A stretch of DNA of 64,000 bases from Amylostereum areolatum. Its lineage: Eukaryota; Basidiomycota; Agaricomycetes; Russulales; Stereaceae. The notes under the pieces were generated by a model that was given only the letters and a program-made list of their open reading frames with translations, did not search any database and was not told the DNA's origin. Below, piece by piece: positions 44,759-56,700 of this stretch (the stretch's first letter is position 1; the number at the start of each line of letters is the position of its first letter). A program made the translations under genes and the position numbers. Location: contig SAXG01000005.1 of assembly GCA_012932865.1 (NCBI GenBank), forward strand, positions 310,001 to 374,000, given 5' to 3'.

Positions 44759-47700
44759 ATGCCGCTTGCGAAAATCCAGCGGGGACCAACGGCAAGAACA
44801 ATTCCTTGCAAAGCTCGCGGCTGCCACAAATGGTTCAAGAACATGTCAGGACAGACCCGTCACTACAACACATTCCATCGCCACAACTTGGTAGCTGCGC
44901 CCCCGCCCCGTATTATCCACGCGCGCGTCCCAATGCCGGAGCTGGCTGACGAAGATGACGACTACGACTATGCAATGCCGGACGTCGACTACGAAGACGG
45001 AGCCGACGGCGTTTATATGGGTGCGCGATCAGAGCTCCACCCCTTTTTAGACGGTATGTTAAACTGCCTCCTCATTGTGTATCTTACTTACAAGATATCC
45101 AGGCAGACCTTGCGACAACGACGGTGAATATCTTCTGGCAGGATCTCCCCCTCCGCTTCCTGTTCGCCCGTCCCCCTCCGACTATTCGCCTTTTAATAAT
45201 CGTCAAGAATTCGAAATTGGCGAGTTCCTCTACCGGCGAGATCAAATGAGCGGGGCGAACGTCGACACGCTCATGAGCCTCTGGGCCGCAACGCTTCCGG
45301 AAGGCACCCACCCACCATTTTCCAGCAACAAGAACATGACCGACACTATTGACGCTAGCAGCCTCGGTGACGTCGCATGGCAATCATTTTCCGTAACGTA
45401 CAACGGGCCCCTTCCTCCGGGCGAAGCGCCGCCGTGGATGTTGGCCTCGTACGAAGTTTGGTTCCGCTGCCCACTCGAGGTTATTCGCAACCAACTAGCC
45501 AACCCCGACTTCGCGTCCGAGATGGACTTCTGTGCAAAACGGGTTTACGACGGGAATGATAAGCGAGAATATCGGGACTTCATGTCTGGCAACTGGGCAT
45601 GGACACAAGCTGTGGGTATATCTCGGGTGTCGCTCTCGCTAAACGCTAACACCATTTGTTTACAGGATACCCTTGCCGAAGACCCTCGCAATCACGGCGT
45701 CGCATTCTGTCCCGTCATTTCGGGAAGTGACAAGACGACGGTGTCGGTGGCCACGGGGCAGAACGACTACTACCCGTTCTACCTTTCCAATGGCCTGATC
45801 ACCAACGGAGCCCGCCGCGCGCATCGTGTGTTAAGGACGGTCCTTATCACGTGACAAGCGGCTCAGGCTACAGTACTCGTGTGGATGAGAGGTGGGATCA
45901 GGTGATCCAGACGTCTCGGCTATACGAAGTTAGAGGTCGATAAGCGAAGCAGTAAGTCTTCACAGAAGACTTAGGCGAGCTTTCGACTTAGTTACTTTAT
46001 GCTCTCTTTAGTAGTTTTAAGAGGAGGTTCTATTTAGAACAGTCCTGTATTTACAAAGAGAACGAGCTGAGGAATAGCTCGTTCGTTGAGCCTCCTTTTA
46101 TATGAAAGGAGATCAAGTAAATAAATGTACATAAAGCAACGATCGTATCAAGTATCTACGGGGACGCGACTGTGGCACCGTCGTGGCTATGTTGTCGACA
46201 TGTCGACGAACAGTGGCACTGCCGGAGCTGTGTTGTCGAGATGCCGACGAGCTGTGGCAGCAGGTCGTGGCTATGTCGTCGGGACGGTTACGAGCTGGGG
46301 CACAGTCGTAATCCGTCGTTTAGCGACGTCCTTCCGAATAAGGTAAGGGAAAATGAGATACCTTATTGGAGTTGTAACACTATCCCCCTCTCTAGAGTCG
46401 ACGTCTCGTCGATTTGCGAATCGAATGGGTTCCATGGGAAGTTCTTGAACACGTTCGTTCGGTCGACGCCATCGGTGGATGAAGATTATTGATGTGAGGG
46501 CGGTAAGGGCGGTAAGTATCACGATCACACTTATGACGATGACGATTGATCGTGGAGTGGTCGCGGCGAACATTGTGAGATCGGGTGATTGAGTGGGCTG
46601 CATCGTGTTTTCTGATTTTTCTTATTTTGACGTTCACTCTTCTTATGTTCGCTCAAAATCGGGCGATAGAATTCTATTCTACCACTTCAACCACGACTCC
46701 ACTACCTTCATATCCTCCCCGTCCATCGTGGGAGATCCCAACCTATGCCCTATCCTCGCCGTCATGACGGGGTCGTCGGGGTCTCTGAACCGGGGCTCAT
46801 GCCTCTTGAAGAGTCCTTTGATGCCGCACCTCCCCTTCGATTCCTGCAGCGCTTCTTCGTCGAGGCTTCTCGGCCTCTTCAGGGCGCGAGCGACGTCCGG
46901 ACGGCTTAGGAGCTCCGTGACTTGCTTGAGATGACGAAGGAGTTCTTCGTCGCGTGGGTCGGGCGTGGGAGTACGCGAAGGAATGGGCGAGGGAGGAGGA
47001 GTGGCAGGAGGAGTGGTGTCGACGGTGGAGAGGTTGCGTGAGGACGGGGTGAGAGTAGAAGACATTTTTTGGTAGGTTTGGGTGGTACGAGTGGGTTTTG
47101 TTAGACAGTGTCTGAGGATGTTGTTGTCGCTGTGGCTTTCCTTTTTATCCTTACGATGTGGAGAGGCAATGATGTAATCATTGCGTTCAATCGTAAGCAG
47201 GGGTTCGTACATAATAAAAAACGAGTCGTAAGCGAGCGATGCGTCCAGCGCGTCGCGGGGAGAATGCCAAGCGTTCGCCTTCCTCACAGCGATAGAGACC
47301 GGTATAGTAGAGAAGTCCGAGGAGAATATGCGTGCGGATGAGGGCGCAGTCCATGATCAGTCCGAGGAGTATCGTAGCGGGAAATCGTAAAGGCGGGATG
47401 ATAGGAACAAGATGGAAACGTAAATGATGATGATGATGATGATGATGTAAAGTCCGAGTGCGTATGAGTAAAAGTTCGTCCGTGCGCTTACCAGGTCTCC
47501 GGCCAATGAACCTTCGACTCCTCCGCTTCCTGCAAGTCCCAATCTTCTTTCTTCCAGAAGAGATCGTCGACGCGCCAGGAGTGATTGAAGCGCGAGGGGG
47601 GTTCTTGCTGAGTGCGGAGCATGGCATCCTCCCAGTACAACCACTGTTCAGTGGCGTGCTGGGCGGCTTCGTGCGTCAGGCTCTCGCGTCGCGTGAGGAA

Positions 47701-50700
47701 TCCCAGGAGCTGCCTGTGGGCGCAGGGCGGTAGCGTCGGTACGTCGGAGGTGGGGGTGGGATATCAGTGTTCCTGGACCGTAACTGATATCCGGACGGTC
47801 CGGGCGAGGGTGAGGAGGAAGAGTCTGTGGTCGAAGGGGATGGTAGGACCGAGATTGGGGGAAGTGAGGGGGAGCGTTCTTGCGACGGGGGCAGTCTCGG
47901 CGGAGATGGCCTCGCTTGCCGCATTTCCAGCAGCGTTTCCGCGGCTTCGAGGGAATCGCGTCCCACTCTTCCTGCGTCCACGTGGTCGGCTTGTTGCTCC
48001 ATGGGTCCGAGGGATTCTCGGCTGCTTCCTTCGTCTTGTCGTCCTTCTCCGATCTGTCCGTCGAGCTGTCCGATTCGTCCGCTGAACTGTCCGACTCGTC
48101 CGTTAGGTTGAGTTCCTGTCTCCTGCGAGCGCGCTCCTTCATCATCCGATCGACTATCTTCTTGAGTTCTCTGAAGTTCTTCCTCACCCGATGCATCGGG
48201 GAGTCTGAACTCTCTGATCCGCTTGACTGGTCTTCCGTTGGGCTCGGTAGAATCATGTTTACGTCGCTGTGCGGTGACTCGGGGATCCTGGGCGACGGGA
48301 TTTCGAGCGTAGTCGGGGTGCGGACGTGGGAATGAGGGATAAGGGGCGTGGTTTCCGTGCCAAGGCATGGGAGTGTCGCTAGCAGATAGTGGGAATGGAG
48401 TTGGCGTTCTATGCACGGCGGGCAGCTGAGGAGGTGTCCTAGGTACCGGTCGCGGACTGCTGGCCGGTCGTCCGGTCGATTGTCCGGGCTCTGGAAGGAC
48501 CAGGGACTGTCCCGATAGCTCTCTTGGCAGGGGCTGTCTGAACTGCTCTTCGGGTAATCCGTTTCTAACGACGGGAGGCTGGACGGGGTTAAGCTGGGTG
48601 ATGCCGGGGATGGGTAAGGATCCTGGTGGCGTAGGGGCGGTGACGGGTCGTGGAGGGGCGTTAGGAAGGAACGGGGGTCTGGTGAGGGCGGATGCGATGG
48701 GATCGGGTCGAACAGTGTAGCCCGGGGAGATGTGATGTCCATGGAAGATGAGGTCGATGTCGGGGCCTTCTTTCGAAGACATATGGGGAACTCCAGTAGT
48801 TTCCATTCGTCTTCGGAGGATTTCTCCTTCGTAGGCGGCGCGGAAGGTGTGTCTTTCCCAGTTAAGCCAGTTAACTCTGAGTCCGACTTCGGTAAGGAAT
48901 CTCCGGAGTTCTGCGACGTTGAGTAAAGCCGCTGCGTTAGCTTCCTGAATCGTCGAAGGAGTTTGACCTCTCGTTCCTCCATTTCGGTCGAGAGCGTCAT
49001 GTACCTCAAGTCCAGCTGATGGAGTTCTTCGTCGAGCATCTTGTTGTGGTCTTCCAGGATGCCCTGGACGTCGGCCGACTCCCTCCTGAGGTCGTCGATC
49101 CGCTGCCTGGCCTGCTCGATCGCTACTCCGGCTATCATGTGGGCTATTTGATTCTCGAGTATCGGGGAATCGGGTGTTGGGACCTTCGTCGTTCCGGACC
49201 ACGGGGATTGCATTGGCACCTGTGAGGAATCCGGGTGCTTCAGTTAGGGTTCTTCTGTATGCTTCTAATCGGCTTACCCCCTGTTCTTCCAGTCTGGTCC
49301 TGACCTAGACGGAGGAGGTACTGACTTAATTGCGAAGACTGCTGCCGATCGAGCGATGAAGCAGTCTCCGCAGAGGGCGCGTTCCTGTTGAGTGTGGTGC
49401 GCTCTGTTGCAAACGAGACGGATGCGGTCGACATTGTTGGGTGAGACGGTTTGGTTGGTGGAGGAAGTGTTGGCTGCGTTTGGGGTGGTGGACATTGGTG
49501 ATCTGTCTTGTTGAACCCGTAGGGTTTTTATCCCCCCCTTGTTGGCAGTGCATTCGCCTGAATGCCGTTGAGTCTCACTAATGTCTCACTTTCGTCTTGC
49601 GTTTCTTTCGTCTTGTTGGTCTTCGTTCTCGCTGCGTTGCGTCGGTTTCGTCGCGATCAGTGGTTTCTGTGTTGGTATCTTTGATTGGCTGTGGTGGCAA
49701 CTTCGGTGCTTTGGGGTTATTCCGATGGAACTCTGCGATCGCATCTTTTGATCCCTCTAGATTAGATGCTGGTTCCCATGTGTTACCGGAGTCTGGGTAT
49801 CCTTTCCATTTTACGAAGTAATGTAGCGGTTCTGAATATCGTTTGTCCAATTTTGAGGCTACTATTCGTTTCTAGTTCGTAGAGTTCTTCATCGTTTACT
49901 AGTTCTGGAGGTGGTCTTTCGTAAGCTTCGCCGTATTGTTCTGTTTCTTTGAATGGAATCAACAATGCTGCGTGGAATACTGGATGTATTTTCCACTTCG
50001 TCGGTAGTTCTAGGCGGTAGGTTACCGGTCCTATAACCTTTTCGATTTTGAATGGGCCGAATCGTTTCGGTGCTAGCTTGGTTTTCGGGTATACCGTGTT
50101 AAGGTTTTTTCCGTCTAACCATACTTGGTCGCCTTGTTTGAGTTGATCTCTTAGCGTGAACGTTTGATCATGCTGCATTTTCATCAATTTAGCAGCTATT
50201 TCCAGACTTGCTTCCGCGTTGTCCCATGCGTCCTTAAAGTTTTTTATTCTTTCTTCGGCCGTCGGTATTCGCGGATCGGTTGGTATTGCCGGATTGAAAA
50301 CCGGTTGATACCCGTGTAGGAGTTCGAATGGGGAAGCTTTCGTAGCTGAATGTTGCCTTATGTTGTGTGCAAATTCTGCTTTTGGTAGGAGTTTCGCCCA
50401 ATTCGTTTGATCTCCGTTGCAGAATGCTCGAAGATATTGTTCTAACTCTTGATTCACTCTTTCTGTTTCGCCATCTGTTTGGGGATGATACGCTGTACTG
50501 AGCGATGAAATAACTCCGAGGCTTTCGCAGATGGATTGGAATACTTTGGATGCGAATTGAGGACCTCGGTCCGATATCATTCTTTTCCATAGTCCAAATC
50601 GTCTGTAAACGTTGTCGATCAGAAGGTCGGCTGTTTCTTCTGCGTTGATCGTCTTTAGGCACGGTGTGAATACTGCGGTTTTGGTGAACCTATCGACGAC

Positions 50701-53700
50701 TACGTTGATCGAATCGAATCCGTTGGAGATCGGAAGATCTGTAATGAAATCTGATGTGATTGTTTCCCATGGTCGTTCTGGTATTTCCGTAGGTTGTAAT
50801 GGGTGTTTCGCCGGATGCGTGACATTCTTCGTTGACTGGCATACGGGACATCCTTGAACATAATCTTTTACGAAGGAAATCATCTTTGGCCACCAAAAGT
50901 TTCTTTGTACTAGTTCTAGAGTTTTCATTTCGCCTGGATGTCCAATCGTTTCTAGATCATGATGCGATTTTAGGATCATGCGCCTGAGTTCGAGATTCTG
51001 TGGTACATAGATTTTTCCTTTTCTGATGATCAGATCGTTCTCGAAGTTCCAGTCTTCGATTCCTTTTGCGAGGGTGCGTGGTCCCGATCTTTTGATCGTA
51101 TCTAACGCCGTCCAAACTTCATCATCTAAGTGAGAGAAGTTTCTTAGTTCTTTGAGAAGTTCTTTGTCTCCGATTGCTTCGACTGTTCCTCTTCCGGTGG
51201 CTCTAGCCCTGAAAACCGAAGGGTGAAGTAGGATGCGGTCGTCGTTGTCTGGAATATCTTCCTTATGATCTGGTCTTCTAGAGAGTCCGTCTGCTTTGTT
51301 TGTACTTCCTGGTTTGTGTACCAGGGTGTAGTCGAAACGGGACAGATACAAGCTCCATCGTGCTTGTCGTCGATTGAGTTTCTGAGCTGTTGTGAAATAT
51401 TCTAGATTTTTGTGATCTGTCCAGATTTCGACTTTGTGGTTCGCTCCTTCTAGATAGTGTCGCCAGTGTTCTAAGGCTTTCACTACTCCTAAGAGTTCTT
51501 TGTCGTATATCTCGTAATTTTGTTCCGCGGGAGATAGTGATTTGGATAGGTACGCGACCGGATGCCATCTTTCGATCTCGTCTGGCTGCGATAGGATGGC
51601 TCCGTACGCAAAGTCGGAGGCGTCACTCTCTATGCGGAATGGTTTGTTTTCATCGGGCATGATCAAGATCGGGGACGATGTGAATTCTTGTTTCAGTCTT
51701 TCGAAAGTACGTTCACATTCGGCCGTCCAGTTCCATTCGTGGTCTTTCTTTGTGAGCTGGAATAGGGGTCTGGCGATCTTGGAATAGTCTTTGATGAAGC
51801 GTCGATAGAAATTTCCAAATCCGAGGAATGATTGGACTTCTTTTACTTTCCTCGGTGTGGGCCATTCGGCTAGCCCTTGGACTTTGACTGGGTCCATCTG
51901 TACCTTGTTGTGCGTGATTATTACGCCTAAGTATTCAATTGATGGTTGTTCGAAGAAGCACTTCTCTGGTTTCAGGAATAGATCGTTCCGTTCTAGAAGT
52001 TGGAGGGCTTCTTTCATCAATTTCCTATGTTCGTCGAGTGTTTCTGTAAATATCAGTATGTCATCCATATAGACCACTACTTTTCCGGTGTCTATTAATT
52101 CTTTGAATAGTGCGTTCATCATTGCTTGGAATGTTGCGGGTGAGTTGGTTAGTCCGAAGAACATCACCATTGGTTCGAAAAGGCCTCTGTTTGTTTTGAA
52201 TGCCGCTTTCCATTGATCTCCTTCCTTGATCCGAACATTGTTGTATCCCCATCGGAGATCGAGCTTTGAGAAGATTTTAGCGCCTTTTAATTTGTCGATG
52301 AGATCTGAAATGAGCGGTATCGGGTATTCGTTTTTGACCGTTATCGAGTTAAGATAGCGATAGTCCTGTACTGGTCGGAGAGATCCATCTTTCTTCTTGA
52401 TAAAGAAGAAGGGTGACGATATCTCTGATTTTGATTCTCGGATGTACCCTTTTCGTAAATGTTCGTCTATGAATGTGTCCAGTTCCTTTCGTTCTGGTAC
52501 CGTCATTGGGTATACTTTGCAATTTCGAGGTTTCCATCCTTCAGTCAGGTCTATCGCGTGATCCCAAGGTCTGCTGATTGGGAAGCGTTCCGACGCTTTC
52601 TTTTCGAATACCTTCTGATACTGTTTGTAACTAGATGGAATCATCTCATCGAGTGTCTTCTTCTTCTCTCCTATGGCCGCTCTTTCTGCTAGTTCTTGTG
52701 CCTTGGTTGCTCTTGCTGTTATCCAGATACCGGGTTCGTTTGCTTCTTTTGCAATCGGCATCGTTTCTACGTCCGTTTTTTCGTGGAACGTTCTGACTAT
52801 CCTGATATCGGCGAGATCGGAGTTGGATTCGGGATCTTCTTGTTCTTCTACCGTTGCGTGATGGTTGATCTTCTGTTCTTCGAATGATTGTAGAGAGTGT
52901 TCGTCTTTTCCTTGGACGATCATTGTTCTGCTGGTAGTGATGCACGTACCTGGACATGTCTGTAGTGTAATCTGTCTCTTTCTCCAATCAATATGAGGAT
53001 TGTGTTTCTTGAGCCAAGGGGTTCCTAAGATTACTTCGTCTCCTCCCAGGGCTGTGACGAACAATCCTAAGTTTTCGCGGTGAATTTCTCCGTTGGTTCC
53101 TTCCATCGTCATTGGAAGGTACACTTTCTGTTTGATCTCTCCTAGAGTGTTCCTAGATCCATCAACGTTGTATATCGGTATTGGCTTCTTTAATTGGATC
53201 AGATTCATCTTGTGTTTTCGTACGAAATCTGGATGGATCAGGGTGCTGCTTGCTCCGCTATCTAGCAGTGCCTTTGCGGCGGCTTTACGGAACTTTCCAT
53301 GAAACGTAACAGGTATATGAATTGATGGAGCGTGCGTTGCTCCATCTTGGTATGACCTTATATACACTGTTCTATTTACGTCATCTCTTGTGTCCTGCAC
53401 AGGAGATCGATTTGAAAAGTTCATTGTCTGTGTCCTTTCAACAGCCGCAGTTGAAGGACGATTCAAAAACCCTGATTGTCTTTGAACATGTTGGCAGTGC
53501 GTGCGAACGTTTCACTGTCCATCTTATTCACAAGCTTGGTGATCTGATCAATCGGGGATTCTTCTTCTGTTAGATTCGCCGTTCGTGCATTGATCGTTGT
53601 TTGGGTACGTTTCTCTGGGCAGTTCCTGGAGATATGTCCTGGCTTCCGGCAATAGAAGCATGATCCTGACTTCTGGAGTTCGGTACGTTCTTGCGGGGTA

Positions 53701-56700
53701 AGGCGTCTGAAGTTTCGGCCGTTGTTCCCTGTTTGTGCCGCTCTGGCGGTGGTCGCGTTTCCTTTATTCCCGTTTCCTTTTCTGAATGGAATATATGTCT
53801 GTGGTTTCTTGTATAGGAGTGTGAGATCACTCGTCGGGTTCATTGGTCTTGTGTAATGTCGTTGGAACGCTTGCGCTTCTCTCCAGTTATTATCAATGCG
53901 TAATGCGAGTTCGTACCATTCATCAATATCGTTCGAGATGTGGTCTCTTTTGAGGATCTCAACCACGATATCATTGCGCAGTCCTCTCTTGAATTGGTCG
54001 ATCAGTGCCTTATGATCGTAGCCTGCTTCCATGGCGTAGTCCCTGAAGATTGTAATATAATCTTTGGTTTCCATAGTCCCTTGTTCTAGGCGCTGTATAT
54101 TGAATCTAGTGTCTCTTCCTGGGTCTATTTCTCCGAAGGTTTCTAAGAAGGCGTCGCGGAATGCCGTCCATGGGAGGTATACTTCTGGATCTAGACCACG
54201 ATCTCGTATTTTATCGATCTTACTTATTAAGAGGGACGCCCAGTGGAGGGCTGGTCCATCGGTGAGATGCGAGAGTACAAAGGTTATCTTACGCATGTTG
54301 GCTGTATACGCGTTGGGAAAGGCTATGAAGCGAAGTACGCATTGTTCTATGAACTTTGCTGCTTTCGCTCGATCTCTTCCGTCGTATACTCCCAGTGTGT
54401 TTAGTTTGAATCCTTTGTCCTTATCATCGGGTTTTGATCCGATTGTGCCTGTTCCTCCTGGTGGGGAATTCCCTGGTGGGTGCTTCGATTCTTTCGGAAG
54501 ATCCGCGGTTGCTCCTCTTCCGAAGACGTAGTCTCTGACTTCTTTTCCCTTTTTGTTATCTTTTGATTGGTTGGAGAGTGATGGTGATGGTGGCGTTAGC
54601 GTTCTCCATCCTATTGGGTCGGTCGTACCAAGTCCTAGGGGGAATCGAGTCTCATGTCTCGGTTTCGCGGGATCGGCTGGCGTTGGAGTTGCAGGCATCT
54701 GGCGCGGTACATTAGTCTCTCCAGGGGGGACATTGCCAAGTGCGGTGGCGGGGTTGGGTATCGAGGTGGCGGTGTCTCCCATTGATGCGATGTTTTCGGG
54801 TTTTCCGAATAGATTTCCTTTTCTTCCTTCTGTGGTTCCGAAGATGTCGTCAGGTGATGGGGATCTTGTTGGGTTCTCTGTATGTTCTTCCGTTTCTGCT
54901 GCGCTCGATGAGCTGCCTTCTCGACTTCCTCCGGGATCGGACTTAATTTGGGGGCTTGATATAGTTCTCTCAGGTTCTGGCGCGGTTTCTTCTGGAGGTG
55001 GTGCGGCTGTTGCGGGTTCTTGAGGATGCTGGAGTTCGGTTCGAGGGTTCTGTGGTTCGGTTGTCGTATCGGCTGTGTCGGTATCGGGATCAAATTCCCA
55101 GTAGTCCTTAATGTTCCCGGTGTAAGGTTTCTCTTCGACTTTCTGTGCGTCCGGGTGTTTCCAGAGTTCTTCTGATGAGAGGGGCCCGATATGAGGTCTT
55201 GAATAATCTGAGAGCTTCCAATGTGAATTGTCGTAGGTTCCGTCTTCTTTTTCTCTTTTTGATCTATCTTTGTAGTACTCTGCGGCTGGGGGAAGGTTGT
55301 ATCTGTATATGGGTGGGTTCCACTGATATTCGTATGTCCCTTTGTTTTTCTTTGCAGTGAGGATTCCGTCGTAGTAAGTGAGGAGATAAGTGGGATCAAA
55401 TGTCCAGTGATGGTCTTCGTTTCCGTTGGGAAGCTCTTCTTTATAGTTTGATCGGATATAAGGGACTTCGAAGTCTGATGGTCTTTCTTCAGCGGGTTGT
55501 TCCGCTGGCTCCGTGGTGGGTGTTTTCGTTTGACGCTCTGCGCCAAACTGTAGGGTGAGCTAGTGTAGAGGAGAGCTCGTTCTAGTGTTAAGGACGGTCC
55601 TTATCACGTGACAAGCGGCTCAGGCTACAGTACTCGTGTGGATGAGAGGTGGGATCAGGTGATCCAGACGTCTCGGCTATACGAAGTTAGAGGTCGATAA
55701 GCGAAGCAGTAAGTCTTCACAGAAGACTTAGGCGAGCTTTCGACTTAGTTACTTTATGCTCTCTTTAGTAGTTTTAAGAGGAGGTTCTATTTAGAACAGT
55801 CCTGTATTTACAAAGAGAACGAGCTGAGGAATAGCTCGTTCGTTGAGCCTCCTTTTATATGAAAGGAGATCAAGTAAATAAATGTACATAAAGCAACGAT
55901 CGTATCAAGTATCTACGGGGACGCGACTGTGGCACCGTCATGGCTATGTTGTCGACATGTCGACGAACAGTGGCACTGCCGGAGCTGTGTTGTCGAGATG
56001 CCGACGAGCTGTGGCGCAGTCGTGGCTATGTCGTCGGGACGGTTACGAGCTGGGGCACAGTCGTAATCCGTCGTTTAGCGACGTCCTTCCGAATAAGGTA
56101 AGGGAAAATGAGATACCTTATTGGAGTTGTAACATCGTGACGGCATCTCACTTGTCGCATTTTTATCCATTCCGAAAAGTAAGTCCCCTTCGTCATCTAT
56201 GCCCATAAGTAGTCCGTTCTGACTCGTGATTAGCGGACGAGGAGTACCAAAATGACAGCTGCTTCCGCAAGTTCCGAAGGCAGCTGTTCCACTCATCAAT
56301 ACATATGATCCTTCAACCATTGCGTCCCGGTATGACGGAGCCAGAGATTCTGCTCTGTGCCGACGGCCACTACCGCCGCGTCATCTTTGGACTGGGCCCA
56401 TATATTGCGGACTACCCCGAGCAGGTCTTGCTTGCATGTATCGTTCAAAATTGGTGCCCCAAGTCAGTGTTTTCTATTCTAGACAAGGTTTCGAGTCTAA
56501 CTTCTTTTCCTAGGTGTACCGCGTGGCCGTGGGACTTGGATGGAGTCGGAACACGCCGATGTCCAGAACACACCGACGCCGTGCTTGACGCGTTTGGGAT
56601 AAAACCTGCCTGGGATGACTACGGCATCGTTGGGGATGTTAAGGTATGTCTTTGCCGTGTCATCCGCGTGGCTAATACTGATAACTCGTATAGCCATTCA

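Larger units (their letters stand above)
45829..56134 (-). mobile_element. Ty3/gypsy LTR retrotransposon with chromodomain, complete
   Basis: A 10,306-bp element on the minus strand with LTRs of 551 bp (45829-46379) and 549 bp (55586-56134) that start TG and end CA on the sense strand. By eye they differ only by one substitution and one short indel block. Order from 5' to 3': LTR, 0.8 kb leader with an open frame but no ATG, gag (54782-53463), pol (53466-49783: protease, reverse transcriptase, RNase H, integrase), chromodomain, a 3-kb region with accessory frames, polypurine tract, LTR. The order RT-RNaseH-INT and the chromodomain place it in the Ty3/gypsy chromovirus group. It interrupts the Plavaka transposase in opposite orientation. 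Near-identical LTRs indicate recent insertion. Confidence 0.93.

Noticed and set aside
46271..46603. Envelope gene in the retrotransposon
   Set aside because: A single hydrophobic segment is not enough; no signal peptide, cysteine pattern or fusion-like region is present.
54635..55546. 303-codon ORF in the retrotransposon leader
   Set aside because: It is in the wrong phase relative to gag; the neighbouring frame carries the Trp/Tyr-rich conserved sequence. Its openness follows from codon bias and the absence of stops in that stretch.
55540..55585. Primer binding site for element 1
   Set aside because: No TGG start follows the LTR closely. A TTTGGCGCAGAG motif lies about 30-40 nt in, too far for a usual tRNA site, so I leave the primer undefined.
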